Origin: Shewanella zhangzhouensis
GTDB lineage: Bacteria > Pseudomonadota > Gammaproteobacteria > Enterobacterales > Shewanellaceae
DNA: 64,000 nucleotides
Assembly: GCF_019457615.1 (NCBI RefSeq)
Contig: NZ_CP080414.1
Location: 4,103,501-4,167,500, forward strand
Reading direction: 5' to 3'
Shown here piece after piece: positions 17,276 to 26,267 of this stretch; the stretch's first letter is position 1, and each line of letters opens with the position of its first letter. The notes beneath the pieces were generated by a model. It saw nothing but the letters and a program-made list of their open reading frames with translations. It was not told where the DNA came from and ran no database searches. A program made the translations under genes and the position numbers.

Positions 17276-18439
17276 ATGAAACAACCGCTCAAAGGCCTGC
17301 GGGTATTGGATTTATCCAGAGTGCTGGCCGGCCCATGGTGCAGCCAGTTGCTGGCCGATATGGGGGCCGAGGTCATCAAGATAGAACACCCCGACGGCGG
17401 CGACGATACCCGCCACTGGGGGCCGCCCTATGCCGGGGGGCACAAAGAGGGGGATGCTGCCTATTTTCTGGCCGCCAATCGGGGGAAAAAATCCCTGCTG
17501 CTGGATTTGAAAAATCCTCATGATGTGGCACGAATTCAAAAACTTGCCCGCCACAGCGACATACTGCTGGAAAACTTCAAAGTGGGCGGCCTGGCTAAGT
17601 ACGGTTTGGATTATGAGAGCCTCAAGGCGATAAACCCCAAGCTGGTGTATTGCTCGGTCACAGGCTTTGGCCAGAGCGGCCCGGACGCGCCCCGGGCGGG
17701 CTACGACTTTATGATACAGGCCATGGGCGGCCTGATGAGCCTCACCGGTGATGCGCTAAGCGAGCCCATGAAAACAGGCGTTGCCATTACCGACCTCTTT
17801 ACCGGGCTTTATGCCGCCAATGCCATTCTGGCGGCCATAGTGGCGCGCCAGTCATCAAACCTTGGTTGCCATATCGATATGGCGCTGTTTGATGTGCAGC
17901 TCGCCATGCTCGCCAATCAGGCGCAAAACTTCCTCGCCGCAGGCACCAATCCGCCCCGCCTTGGCAACGCCCACCCCAATATCGTGCCCTATCAGGCCTT
18001 TGCCTGTGCCGATGGCCACCTGATTTTGGCGGTGGGTAACGATGGGCAGTTTGCCCGCTTCTGCGAGCTGGCAGGACTCAATGAACTGCCCAACGACAGC
18101 CGCTTTGCCACCAATGCCGGGCGGGTCAGCCACCGCGAGGTGCTGCTGCCTCTGATAAAGGCCGCCATGCTGAGCAAAACCAAGGGCGAGTGGCTAACGC
18201 TGCTTAACGGCGCAGGTGTACCCGTAGGATCCATCAACACAGTATCTGAAGCCCTCGATGAGCCACAGGCCAAACACAGGCAGATGCAAATAGTGCGTGA
18301 CTTTAACGGCGAAAGGCTGCCCTTTGTGGGCAGCCCGGTGAGGATGGATGGCGAGTCGCTGAACTCGCCGCTGCCACCGCCATTACTTGGGGAGCATCAG
18401 CAAGAGCTGCTCGCCTGGCTGGATGGACTTGAAGCGTGA
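17276..18439 (+). CDS. CaiB/BaiF-type (class III) CoA-transferase
   Basis: The 387-residue protein begins LKGLRVLDLSRVLAGPW, the hallmark of class III CoA-transferases, and continues with ADMGAEVIKIEHP and NPKLVYCSVTGFGQSGP. Asp173 in the ITDLFTG segment fits the position of the catalytic aspartate that forms the acyl-anhydride intermediate. The overall pattern is closest to succinate/glutarate-type enzymes such as the succinyl-CoA:hydroxymethylglutarate transferase group, but the substrate is not fixed by sequence. AAGGAAACTCC serves as the ribosome-binding site. It is not in an operon that would reveal the substrate. Confidence 0.88.
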   Translation: MKQPLKGLRVLDLSRVLAGPWCSQLLADMGAEVIKIEHPDGGDDTRHWGPPYAGGHKEGDAAYFLAANRGKKSLLLDLKNPHDVARIQKLARHSDILLENFKVGGLAKYGLDYESLKAINPKLVYCSVTGFGQSGPDAPRAGYDFMIQAMGGLMSLTGDALSEPMKTGVAITDLFTGLYAANAILAAIVARQSSNLGCHIDMALFDVQLAMLANQAQNFLAAGTNPPRLGNAHPNIVPYQAFACADGHLILAVGNDGQFARFCELAGLNELPNDSRFATNAGRVSHREVLLPLIKAAMLSKTKGEWLTLLNGAGVPVGSINTVSEALDEPQAKHRQMQIVRDFNGERLPFVGSPVRMDGESLNSPLPPPLLGEHQQELLAWLDGLEA

Positions 18440-18502
18440 ATGGGGAGTCGGGAATGTTGAATGTTGAATGGGGAATCGGGAGTCGGGAGTCGGGATTAGG
18501 GA
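18438..18502 (+). repeat. Degenerate tandem GGGAGTCGGGA repeat
   Basis: Just after the CoA-transferase stop, units resembling GAATGGGGAGTCGGGA, GTTGAAT and GGGAGTC repeat several times with small changes. The tract is G-rich on this strand and non-coding. It may be variable in length by slippage. Confidence 0.6.
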
Positions 18503-18541
18503 ATAAGGAAGGGTTCTGAATCGAGGGCTTCGTTTAACAAC

Positions 18542-18572
18542 AAAAGCCGCGGTGACTCCCATTGCGGCTTTT
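18542..18572. terminator. Bidirectional terminator
   Basis: AAAAGCCGC and GCGGCTTTT pair perfectly over 9 bp around a 13-nt loop. It sits between the convergent CoA-transferase and GlyGly-CTERM genes. Confidence 0.85.
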
Positions 18573-18599
18573 GCGTTGCTATCGTTTACGGTCTACGGT

Positions 18600-19430
18600 C
18601 TATTTCCGCTCGCGGCGGCGCAGACAGGCACCCAGTGCCAGCAGAGCCAGCGCACCGGCGCCCAGGCTGCCGCCACCTTCCACATCGATCACCACCTCTT
18701 CACGATCATAGTTGGCGCTCTCCAGCGGCAGGGCATACAAATCATTGGTATCGTCCGCGCTGATGGTGGCCACTATGTCGCTGTAACCCACTTCATAGAG
18801 GTCAATCAGCACATCGTAATGATCGGTGCCATAGCCCTGGGCCAGGGTGGTCACCACCTCGTAGTCATCCAGCTCATTGGCACCGCGAATGTAAAAGGTC
18901 TCAGTGGTGAAGTAACGCACCCAGTCACCGCCGTTGCGGCTCAAATACAGCTCGGCATACACGGGCACCGACTCGTCGGGATAGTTGGAATACACATCCG
19001 CATCGAAGGTCACCGAAAAGCTGCGATGGAAGCCATCGTAGTCCCTGTCTTCAAACAGGCGGGCAAAGGCATTGTAAAAACTGAACTCGTGATACACGCC
19101 GTAGCTTTGCTGGCGGCTGCGCTGCAGTTTGGCGCTGGTTTCTTTCTGCGCTGCCACCTGCTCACGGGTCTTGGGCTCGGCGGCCACGGCCTGGATTTGC
19201 TGCACCCTGGCCTTGAGTTCACTGGCCATGGCGTCGTCCACATAGCGGCTGCTGTCTGGCTTGTCGCTGAGCTGAGCCCCCACGGCCGACACCATGGGCG
19301 CACCAATAGGCGTTCCTGTTTGTGTGCCTGTTGCTGTTTCTGCATAGGCCGAGGTGCCCGCCAGCATCATGGCTGCCATGAGGGTTTTGATACTCAGGGA
19401 AGAAAGTGTGCCTTGGAATGGAGTCTTCAT
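18600..19430 (-). CDS. Choice-of-anchor H-type secreted protein with GlyGly-CTERM tail
   Basis: The 276-residue protein has a signal peptide (about 1-35, ending SAYAETA), a Gln/Glu-rich helical stretch, and a beta-rich domain with acidic YDGFHRSF and EDRDYDG-type segments recalling the choice-of-anchor H family. The last 25 residues are a tripartite sorting tail: GGGS, a hydrophobic segment (LGAGALALLALGACL) and a basic RRRERK end. Such GlyGly-CTERM tails are cut by rhombosortase, a rhomboid protease, for release or surface attachment; no rhombosortase is in this window. The ATG at 19430 follows a GAGGA site; the frame extends upstream without a better start. Function beyond surface localisation is unknown. 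Confidence 0.8.
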   Translation of the reverse strand: MKTPFQGTLSSLSIKTLMAAMMLAGTSAYAETATGTQTGTPIGAPMVSAVGAQLSDKPDSSRYVDDAMASELKARVQQIQAVAAEPKTREQVAAQKETSAKLQRSRQQSYGVYHEFSFYNAFARLFEDRDYDGFHRSFSVTFDADVYSNYPDESVPVYAELYLSRNGGDWVRYFTTETFYIRGANELDDYEVVTTLAQGYGTDHYDVLIDLYEVGYSDIVATISADDTNDLYALPLESANYDREEVVIDVEGGGSLGAGALALLALGACLRRRERK

Positions 19431-19674
19431 AGTCGCGTCCTCATACTGACTTGTTGAAGCCATTAAATCCGTTTCGCCATGAACGCTTCCTGAACGCGGT
19501 TTTTGAGTACTTTCAGCCAATGTTCAGCCGTCAACCGCTATCAATATGCCAATGGATTTCCAGAGGCGCCCCCGGATGGCACAACGCATCCTGCGAGTTA
19601 AGTCGCTGTTCGCACTTTCCTTTCACGCGGGGGATCTTTTACACTGGCACCATTGATACGCAGAGAGAAAAGAC

Positions 19675-19977
19675 ATGAAACACCGGTTTTTGCTGACAAT
19701 CCTGTTTGGCGCCTGTCTGCAACTGGCAACGCCGGGCACAGCCATGGCGAAGGCCTATGCCCAGATGAACAATCAGGGCCAGCAGCAGTCGCTTAAGGTC
19801 ACCAGTGGCGATCAGGCCGCCGGTATGGCCGCCAGCCGCTATCCGGGCCGGGTGCTCAAGGTCAGCCGCAGCCAGGTGGGCGGCAATCCCGGCTACCGGG
19901 TCAAGATGGTCAGCAACGACGGCAAGGTCTTTTACGTATCTGTGGATGCCCGTACCGGACGGGTTGGGAGAGACTGA
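19675..19977 (+). CDS. PepSY-domain periplasmic protein
   Basis: The 100-residue protein has a signal peptide (about 1-24, ending TAMA) followed by a single PepSY-like module that ends VFYVSVDARTGRVGRD. It ends 2 nt before an OmpR-type response regulator gene and so belongs to the same transcription unit. PepSY proteins next to two-component systems are often periplasmic modulators or targets of the sensor kinase; that role here is inference. The spacing and phase of all three genes suggest coupled expression. Confidence 0.85.
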   Translation: MKHRFLLTILFGACLQLATPGTAMAKAYAQMNNQGQQQSLKVTSGDQAAGMAASRYPGRVLKVSRSQVGGNPGYRVKMVSNDGKVFYVSVDARTGRVGRD

Positions 19978-19979
19978 CA

Positions 19980-20654
19980 ATGCGCCTGTTACTGGTTGAA
20001 GACGATGCGGCTCTGGCCGCCAATCTGGGGGATCACCTCAGAGAAAGCCTCTACAGCGTGGATGTGGCCGCCGATGGCGAGCTGGGGCTGTTTCAGGGGC
20101 TGGAATACGACTACGACGCCGCCATTATCGACGTGGGCCTGCCCAAACTCGATGGCATCAGCCTGGTGACCAAACTCAGGGCCGAGGGCCGCGAGTTCCC
20201 CATCCTTATCCTCACCGCCCGCGACAGTTGGGAAGACAAAGTCGAAGGCCTGGATGCCGGTGCCGACGACTACCTCACCAAACCGTTCCACCCACGGGAA
20301 CTGGCCTCACGCTTAAAGGCGCTTATTCGCCGCAGCGCCGGTAAGGCAAGCCCCATCATCGAAAACGGCCCCGTTACCCTCAATACCGCCAGTGGCGAAG
20401 TGCTGCTTGGTGGCGAGCGGGTCAGCCTGTCGGCCTCCGAATTCCGCCTCCTGCAATTTTTGATGATGCACCGGGGCGAGGTGCAGTCCAAAACCGTGCT
20501 CACCGAGCATATTTACGATCAGGACTTCGACCTCGACTCCAACGTGATTGAGGTGTTTATTCGCCGGCTGCGTAAAAAGCTCGACCCGGACAATAAGCTC
20601 GGGCTGATTGAAACCCTGCGCGGCCAGGGCTACCGGCTGAACCTGCTCAACTGA
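19980..20654 (+). CDS. OmpR/PhoP-family response regulator
   Basis: The 224-residue protein has an N-terminal receiver with acidic pocket EDD (residues 7-9), phospho-acceptor Asp51 in IIDVGLPKLDG and conserved Lys in the DDYLTKPFHPREL segment, then a C-terminal winged helix (SASEFRLLQFL..., FIRRLRKKLD). It is a cytoplasmic transcription factor phosphorylated by the kinase encoded immediately downstream, whose ATG overlaps this stop (TGATG). The pair resembles PhoP/PhoQ in architecture, but the signal and targets cannot be inferred from sequence. Confidence 0.93.
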   Translation: MRLLLVEDDAALAANLGDHLRESLYSVDVAADGELGLFQGLEYDYDAAIIDVGLPKLDGISLVTKLRAEGREFPILILTARDSWEDKVEGLDAGADDYLTKPFHPRELASRLKALIRRSAGKASPIIENGPVTLNTASGEVLLGGERVSLSASEFRLLQFLMMHRGEVQSKTVLTEHIYDQDFDLDSNVIEVFIRRLRKKLDPDNKLGLIETLRGQGYRLNLLN

Positions 20655-22084
20655 TGTCAGACCCAGCCTCTACGCCAAAGCCTTCGCCTGAACCAAAGCC
20701 TGCGCCTGAGCCTTTATCTCAGCCGAGGCCAGCCTCCGGCGTTATCGACCGCTTATCGCTGAAGACCCGCCTTTTCGTCAGTGCCGCCATCCTGGTGGCG
20801 CTGCTGCTGCCAGCACTCGGCATCGCCCTGTTTCAGGCGTTCGAGCGTCAGGCGCTGGCGGGCAGCCGCGACGAGCTCGGCGCCCTTATTTACTCGGTAC
20901 TGGCACAAACCGACGTGATAGACGGCCAGCTGGAAATGCCGCCTTTCCTCAACGAACCCCAATTCAATGTCGATGGTTCAGGTCTGTATGCCGAGGTGCG
21001 CTCAGGCTCTGGCTCTGGGAAAGGTGAAGTGCTGTGGCGCTCCGGCTCCCTGATTGGCCACGGCGCCATCGACAAGCTGCCCAGCCCCGCTCCCGGCGCC
21101 GATGCCAAGGTGTTTGGCGAAACCACACTCAATGGCGAGCCGCTGTTCGTCATGAGCTTTACCGCCCTGTACGAGAGCAAGGGCGTGGATGTGCCCTTAA
21201 GCATTCATATTCTTAAATCCCAGCAGCGCTACCGCGAGGCGCTCACCGAGTTTGAATCCAGCCTGTGGCGTTATCTGCTGCTGGCGCTGGCGCTGCTTGC
21301 TGTGGTGCTGGGGCTGTGGCTGCGCTGGACCTTAAAGCCGCTGTCACGGTTCGAGGCCGAACTAAAGGCCGTGGAGCACGGCGACAAGGAGCGCATAGAC
21401 AGCGACTACCCGGCGGAGCTTGGGCCGCTGGTGCATCAGCTCAACTCGCTGTTAACCACAGAGCAAAACCAGCGCAAGCGTTACCGCAATGCCCTCTCCG
21501 ACCTGGCCCACAGTTTAAAAACCCCGCTGGCAGTGCTGCAAAGCCACCCGGGGCTGGATGAAGCCGTGATGGAGCAGGTGGACAGCATCAGCCACTCAAT
21601 CAGCCATCAGCTGAAGCGGGCCCAGAGCGCCGGCGCCGCCTCCTGGCACCAGGGGGTAGAAATCCTGCCCCAGGCCGAGCGGTTAAGTCGTACCTTAAGC
21701 AAAATCCACGGCGACAAGGGCATCGACTTCGAGCTTAAGCTCACGGCCGATTTGGTGTTCAAGGGCGATAAGGGGGATTTGACCGAGCTTTTGGGCAATC
21801 TTCTGGATAACGCCTGCAAGGCGGCCCGTTCACGGGTGTGTTTAACCGCCACCAAGCACGATGGCAGGCTGCGGCTTATCGTCGAGGACGATGGCCCCGG
21901 GGTGGACGATTCGATGCGGGAGAAGATTTTTGAGCGCGGCATCCGCGCGGATACCTATGACAAGGGACATGGGATAGGGCTCGCCATAGTCCGCGACCTG
22001 ACAGACGCCTATCAAGGGAAGCTGCGGGTCGAGCGCAGTGATTTGCTCGGTGGAGCGAGGTTTGAGGTGTCTTTCCCCCAGTAA
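20654..22084 (+). CDS. PhoQ-like sensor histidine kinase
   Basis: This 476-residue inner-membrane kinase has a Pro/Glu-rich cytoplasmic N-terminal extension (about residues 5-28, PxP repeats), a first membrane helix (about 40-60), a periplasmic domain to about residue 203, a second helix (YLLLALALLAVVLGLWLRW), a HAMP-like linker, then HisKA with HSLKTPLAVLQ (phosphorylated His286) and a HATPase domain with DNACKAA, EDDGPGVDD and KGHGIGLAIV. The catalytic motifs are intact. It partners the regulator just upstream. The proline-rich start is unusual; a later start is possible but none has a better ribosome-binding site, and the TGATG overlap favours this one. Confidence 0.92.
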   Translation: MSDPASTPKPSPEPKPAPEPLSQPRPASGVIDRLSLKTRLFVSAAILVALLLPALGIALFQAFERQALAGSRDELGALIYSVLAQTDVIDGQLEMPPFLNEPQFNVDGSGLYAEVRSGSGSGKGEVLWRSGSLIGHGAIDKLPSPAPGADAKVFGETTLNGEPLFVMSFTALYESKGVDVPLSIHILKSQQRYREALTEFESSLWRYLLLALALLAVVLGLWLRWTLKPLSRFEAELKAVEHGDKERIDSDYPAELGPLVHQLNSLLTTEQNQRKRYRNALSDLAHSLKTPLAVLQSHPGLDEAVMEQVDSISHSISHQLKRAQSAGAASWHQGVEILPQAERLSRTLSKIHGDKGIDFELKLTADLVFKGDKGDLTELLGNLLDNACKAARSRVCLTATKHDGRLRLIVEDDGPGVDDSMREKIFERGIRADTYDKGHGIGLAIVRDLTDAYQGKLRVERSDLLGGARFEVSFPQ

Positions 22085-22090
22085 CTTGGT

Positions 22091-22257
22091 TCGCTTGACT
22101 TAGCGATAGGAAGTTTTTTTGAAGTCGTTTTTCAAACGACTGAAAGCGATTTTGTTGCTCTTCGAGCAACGAGAGAAATGAGTCGCTTTGCAAGCGACAG
22201 AAGGTCGTGGGTCTTCAACCCACACCCGAGGAAAGGGGGCCGTTTCGACAGGCCCCC
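22091..22257 (+). repeat. Hairpin array A
   Basis: Four 17-nt stem-loops follow each other at starts 22124, 22154, 22182 and 22207. Each has 7-nt arms and a 3-nt loop (TTC, TTC, TGC, TTC), but the arm sequences differ: GTCGTTT, GTTGCTC, GTCGCTT and GTGGGTC; the last has one mismatch. They are preceded by a weaker TCGCT/AGCGA hairpin at 22091-22106 and followed by GGGGGCC/GGCCCCC at 22235-22257. Spacing is 25-30 nt. The array is non-coding and lies just after the sensor kinase gene. Confidence 0.8.
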
Positions 22258-22435
22258 TTGTCCAATCCCCCAGCGACCCCAGACGAAGCCGGACACTTTG
22301 GCCTTATGGGCTGAAAACGGTCACCGCGACCGACTCGCTCCAAGCTCGACGGTCTCTGCCTCGATATCCCGATCTCGGCTTGCCCGTTTCACTCAGCCCA
22401 ACTGCCAAAGCGGCTTCGATGGGAGTATAGCCGGT
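22199..22435 (+). repeat. Inverted long repeat, left copy
   Basis: About 235 bases here match the reverse complement of 26268-26502. The best blocks are around CGTTTCGACAGGCCCC, CCAATCCCCCAGCGACCC and CGCTCCAAGCTC; other parts are diverged. With the right copy it brackets the AT-rich 1074-codon gene. Nothing in it looks like a transposase end, and it has no coding content. The remainder of 22085-22626 is non-coding and ends in a terminator. Confidence 0.75.
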
Positions 22436-22571
22436 GGATTCTGCGAGTGAAGTACTATGGCTGATGACCTATCACCCAAACTTTCATACCTCAGCTTCAC
22501 CAGATGGGGAGACTTGTGTCAGCCTGATGCTTTCAACAGTTAAAGAGTTATAGGTATCCTCATTCCCGGTG

Positions 22572-22610
22572 AAAAGTAAAAAAGCTGCACTTGGCAGCCT
22601 TTTACTTTTT
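22572..22610. terminator. Long bidirectional terminator
   Basis: GCTGC/GCAGC with a 5-nt loop is extended by an AAAAGTAAAA/TTTTACTTTT outer stem, which supplies T-rich tails in both directions. It ends the large minus-strand gene that starts at 25848. Confidence 0.85.
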
Positions 22611-22626
22611 AAGCAACGTCAAACTG

Positions 22627-25600
22627 TTAATTTCTGCTGGCAAACTTAGTTATAACTATTTTGCGAAAATCAAAAGCCTCTCTCAAAAACAAGAGCAACA
22701 ACAATGCCGATAAAAAGGTCATATCAAACACACCTCCACCACCTGAGTCTTTTGTCGTCGCAGGCTCAGTCGTATTGGTTGGCGGTGTTGTTGGTGGTGT
22801 CGTTCCAGCATCACCAGCATTGGTATCAATTATATTTAAAGAAAATGTCTGACTGACACTATTAGTACCATCATCGACAATAATGGTTACTGAATTGTTT
22901 GCCTTTGCATTACTAGGAACCACTCCTTTAATATGCCCATCGGTAGTAACATTAAGCCAAGCTGGTTTATCTAACAAACTGAATGTCAACTTATCAAAAT
23001 CCGAATCTATAGCTCTCACAGGAATATCAAAATAATCACCCTTAGCATAATATAATGTTAAATTCATATCTACGTTTGGCGGGGAATTTTCCCAGTCACA
23101 TTGATTCTCAAATACACAAACTGGATCTATCACAATTAATTCATAGCGAAACCCAGGGGCACTGCCATTATACATAACACGACCAGATGAGAATTTTGGA
23201 CTATTTATATAAGAACGAGATGACTCAGGAAACACATCCAGAAATTTCACTTCCAATGTCTCATTGTCAAAAATAAACAACTCCTTTTGACTTCCGGAGT
23301 CAAATTGACTAGATGCGCGACGATAATAACCATAAATATATCTCTCATCAGTGTTATGTTGCCCCTTAACCAATGAGAGTTGATGTGAAACACCATCATC
23401 AATATATATCTCACCAAAACTCCCATTCTTAATGTAATAAACCTTATACTCCTCCATAGAACTTTGCTGCTCAGGCCAAAATAAAACTGTATCGCCGACA
23501 AATGCTAAATTTTGAACATGATATGGAAACGGTATCTGGGTCGCATCATAAACCAAGTCTACATTGCCCGTCATTGCACTAAATGAATACAGGACACTAT
23601 CCTTAAAATAATAATACTTTCCATTATAACTATTAAACGCCCCGTTGCGAAAATCTATGAATGGCGATTTATCCTCTGGAAAATTCATTACTTCACCGCT
23701 TTTACAGTCTAACGAGGCAACCTTAATATACCCCTCATCAACTTGGTTTATAAGAACTTTTCCGAGCGCTTTTGCACTGAACTCTATATTATGAACATGC
23801 TCACTAGAAAACAATTCAGTCCCATTCTGAGAAATCAACTTTACATGTATATTATGCTCAGCCTGCTTTGTGAACAGCTTTGAAGTTCCACACTGATATT
23901 GTGGCTCAACAACATCACCAGTTTTGAAGTCATAGAACCCTCCCGCCCCTTCGAGATACTTACCATCAATTACAGGATTAACATCAATGACTGCGTTGAG
24001 ATTTTTATTATAAAAATCACCATCCAACTTAATTTTCTCTATTGGTGCAGTATTTTCTTGATTCAATCTAAAAAGTAAAGATTCATAGTCAATGTCAATT
24101 TTCACATAATAATCGCTTCCATCACCAATTACGCCGTTAAAATAAGATCCACACTCAGTTCCGCAACTAACAGGAAAATCAAAATATATTAACTCTCCTC
24201 GAAAATTTACATGACCAATTTTGTTATTTTTTTGATTCTGAAAAATCCATCCATTTGAAACAGGGAAATAATTCCATTCGGAGGCACCACTTTCTCCATC
24301 ACGATAATATCTTGAATCTAATCTAACCATTTCAATTTTATCAGTGAAACTATACATTCCAAAAAATGGAAAATAACCAATTGAAATTATACTATCATTG
24401 ACCTCGTAAAATTGAGCTAGATCTTCTGTCTTATCTGTAAAAATAAATCCGGCTGGCCGCCCATATTGATCAAAATTATTTGAGTTACCAGACATTTTTG
24501 TTAAATTTAGATCACTTACATTGAGTTTATACGTTGAAGTACGCCAGCTTTTTGTATCAGTCATGGGTGAATTAAAGTCTACCAAATTGAACACAAAGTT
24601 GGAGTCTGATATGTATAAAAATTCAAATGTTCTATAAGCAGTCTCGAATAAAAATCTTGATTTCTCTGTACTAGGATTGTAAGCAAGCACGTTCATTTTC
24701 TCAAAGCGAACCCCATGAGAGCTGTAATCACCTCGCTGCCATTGATCAACTGCAACTATCAACTCCCCTGCCGCATTCACCCCTATAAAATCTGCATACG
24801 GATAGCTTTTTTTATTATAATCTATGATTTTTTCAATTTTTTTGCTTTGCTTCCCGATAACAACCACACAAGAATTTTTATTAGATGTTCTTGACTCCAA
24901 TAAATCAATAACATCATCTCTTGATATATAATAGCTATACTCATCTTCAAAGATATTTGAAACAGAGAAGAAGTTATCCATATCGAGACTTTCATCACCA
25001 CAACTATAACCGCCAGTAAGCTTTGCTAAACTATCAAAGCCATCATCTGTCAATTTCGAAAAGGAAACATCAGAATCCACTTGACTCAAAAAATACATTG
25101 TATTTTCATTGTAATTATAGGTGACATTACGTCGCAATCTATCAGGGCTTTTAATTTTTTTTATACTCAATTCATGAGTATTATCTATCGTTCCATCTGT
25201 AATAACTGAATCTAAAAATCCCTCAGAAGATAATTGAGCACCTCTTTTACTCGTTACACTATAACGACCAACTCTCGCAACACCACCACCGCCAACTCCA
25301 GAGGCGATTACTGTCTCTTTTCCTGATAAATTATTTTTTACTATATCAACAACACGTTGGTGCACGATCCCATCGTCATCGACTTTTATTATGTAGTCTA
25401 CAGAAATCATTCTTGTTGATTTTATAAATTCATCAGTATGAATTTTTTTGGTATTTGCTATTGTACCATCTGTCTCGAACAGACCGTTCTCTGCAGTAAA
25501 TATGGCCTTAGCTTTTTCTATACGCCTCAGCCTATTAATAAATCCAGTTGTATTTAAACCACTTAGTTTTGTAACACTCTTATCCAAAGTGGAATAAGAA

Positions 25601-25848
25601 TATAATTCTCTACTTCCTACAGAATCAACAGCGGAAAAAACCAACCTATCACCCAGAACTACTGCCTTTTCCTCGAAATCAGATAGTCCGACATTTGGGA
25701 CCATGAATTCACTATCAGAGTCTTGATATGACAGCTCATCAAATGTTGTATTAGTATTTACGACTTTATAGTTCGCGGCATTGCTTGTCAGACTGGCTAG
25801 TAAGCCCATAATGGCCACTGTGTAAACAGTTATCCTCATACCCTTCAT
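22627..25848 (-). CDS. Very large secreted protein, Ig-like domain and GlyGly-CTERM-like tail, AT-rich
   Basis: The 1073-residue protein has a signal peptide (about 1-25, ending SNAA), then a long beta-rich region with repeated segments such as RELYSYSTLD, FETDGT and VITDGTIDNTHEL that recall ELxxTDGT propeller-like repeats. Near the C-terminus is a putative Ig/cadherin-like domain (FSLLDKPAWLNVTTDG...). The end is a Thr/Pro-rich linker, SGGGG, a hydrophobic segment (MTFLSALLLLLFL) and a basic RK-containing tail: a rhombosortase-type sorting signal. I do not recognise a family for the bulk. Base composition is much more AT-rich than all neighbours and the gene is bracketed by inverted repeats, so it was probably acquired. 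An alternative start is the ATG at 25839. Confidence 0.85.
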   Translation of the reverse strand: MKGMRITVYTVAIMGLLASLTSNAANYKVVNTNTTFDELSYQDSDSEFMVPNVGLSDFEEKAVVLGDRLVFSAVDSVGSRELYSYSTLDKSVTKLSGLNTTGFINRLRRIEKAKAIFTAENGLFETDGTIANTKKIHTDEFIKSTRMISVDYIIKVDDDGIVHQRVVDIVKNNLSGKETVIASGVGGGGVARVGRYSVTSKRGAQLSSEGFLDSVITDGTIDNTHELSIKKIKSPDRLRRNVTYNYNENTMYFLSQVDSDVSFSKLTDDGFDSLAKLTGGYSCGDESLDMDNFFSVSNIFEDEYSYYISRDDVIDLLESRTSNKNSCVVVIGKQSKKIEKIIDYNKKSYPYADFIGVNAAGELIVAVDQWQRGDYSSHGVRFEKMNVLAYNPSTEKSRFLFETAYRTFEFLYISDSNFVFNLVDFNSPMTDTKSWRTSTYKLNVSDLNLTKMSGNSNNFDQYGRPAGFIFTDKTEDLAQFYEVNDSIISIGYFPFFGMYSFTDKIEMVRLDSRYYRDGESGASEWNYFPVSNGWIFQNQKNNKIGHVNFRGELIYFDFPVSCGTECGSYFNGVIGDGSDYYVKIDIDYESLLFRLNQENTAPIEKIKLDGDFYNKNLNAVIDVNPVIDGKYLEGAGGFYDFKTGDVVEPQYQCGTSKLFTKQAEHNIHVKLISQNGTELFSSEHVHNIEFSAKALGKVLINQVDEGYIKVASLDCKSGEVMNFPEDKSPFIDFRNGAFNSYNGKYYYFKDSVLYSFSAMTGNVDLVYDATQIPFPYHVQNLAFVGDTVLFWPEQQSSMEEYKVYYIKNGSFGEIYIDDGVSHQLSLVKGQHNTDERYIYGYYRRASSQFDSGSQKELFIFDNETLEVKFLDVFPESSRSYINSPKFSSGRVMYNGSAPGFRYELIVIDPVCVFENQCDWENSPPNVDMNLTLYYAKGDYFDIPVRAIDSDFDKLTFSLLDKPAWLNVTTDGHIKGVVPSNAKANNSVTIIVDDGTNSVSQTFSLNIIDTNAGDAGTTPPTTPPTNTTEPATTKDSGGGGVFDMTFLSALLLLLFLREAFDFRKIVITKFASRN

Positions 25849-26267
25849 CCCTGATGAAAAAAAAAGCAAAACATACATTGAACCACGCAACATTACAAGC
25901 CGTTAACATTCACAACATCATAAAATTGCCCCCCCCTGGTTTACAGGTTGGAAACGCACTTTACTCAAATTTAACCCCAAAATACGCATGCCCTGTAATC
26001 ATCGCACCACCCCGCTTGCTTGAGTTTATTTCCATCAGCTCGACTCGCTATCGTCGAACTGTCGTAATATTTACGTCACTACATAAAGATGGGGCAGGCA
26101 CAACTCTTGGTTCATCTGATTGAAAGCGATAAAGGGGTCGGAGTTAATTAAACCCAATCATCGGCGACCTGACGGACTAAGCAAAACAAGGTCACCCACA
26201 ATTTTTCCCAAAAGACGTCGAAAAGTGCGGACACCCACAACTCTTTCCCCCAACACTGCAACCAAAG

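Noticed and set aside
22091..22257. CRISPR array
   Set aside because: Spacing of 25-30 nt looks suggestive, but the repeated units differ in sequence and no cas gene is present. They are structurally alike hairpins instead.
22178..22450. Small ORF in the left long repeat
   Set aside because: The frame runs through hairpins and the inverted repeat, has no ribosome-binding site and no recognisable product.
26132..26152. End of a REP-associated or IS element (GGGGTCGGAGTTAATTAA)
   Set aside because: The complementary arm and any transposase are missing, so it was not called as a mobile element.
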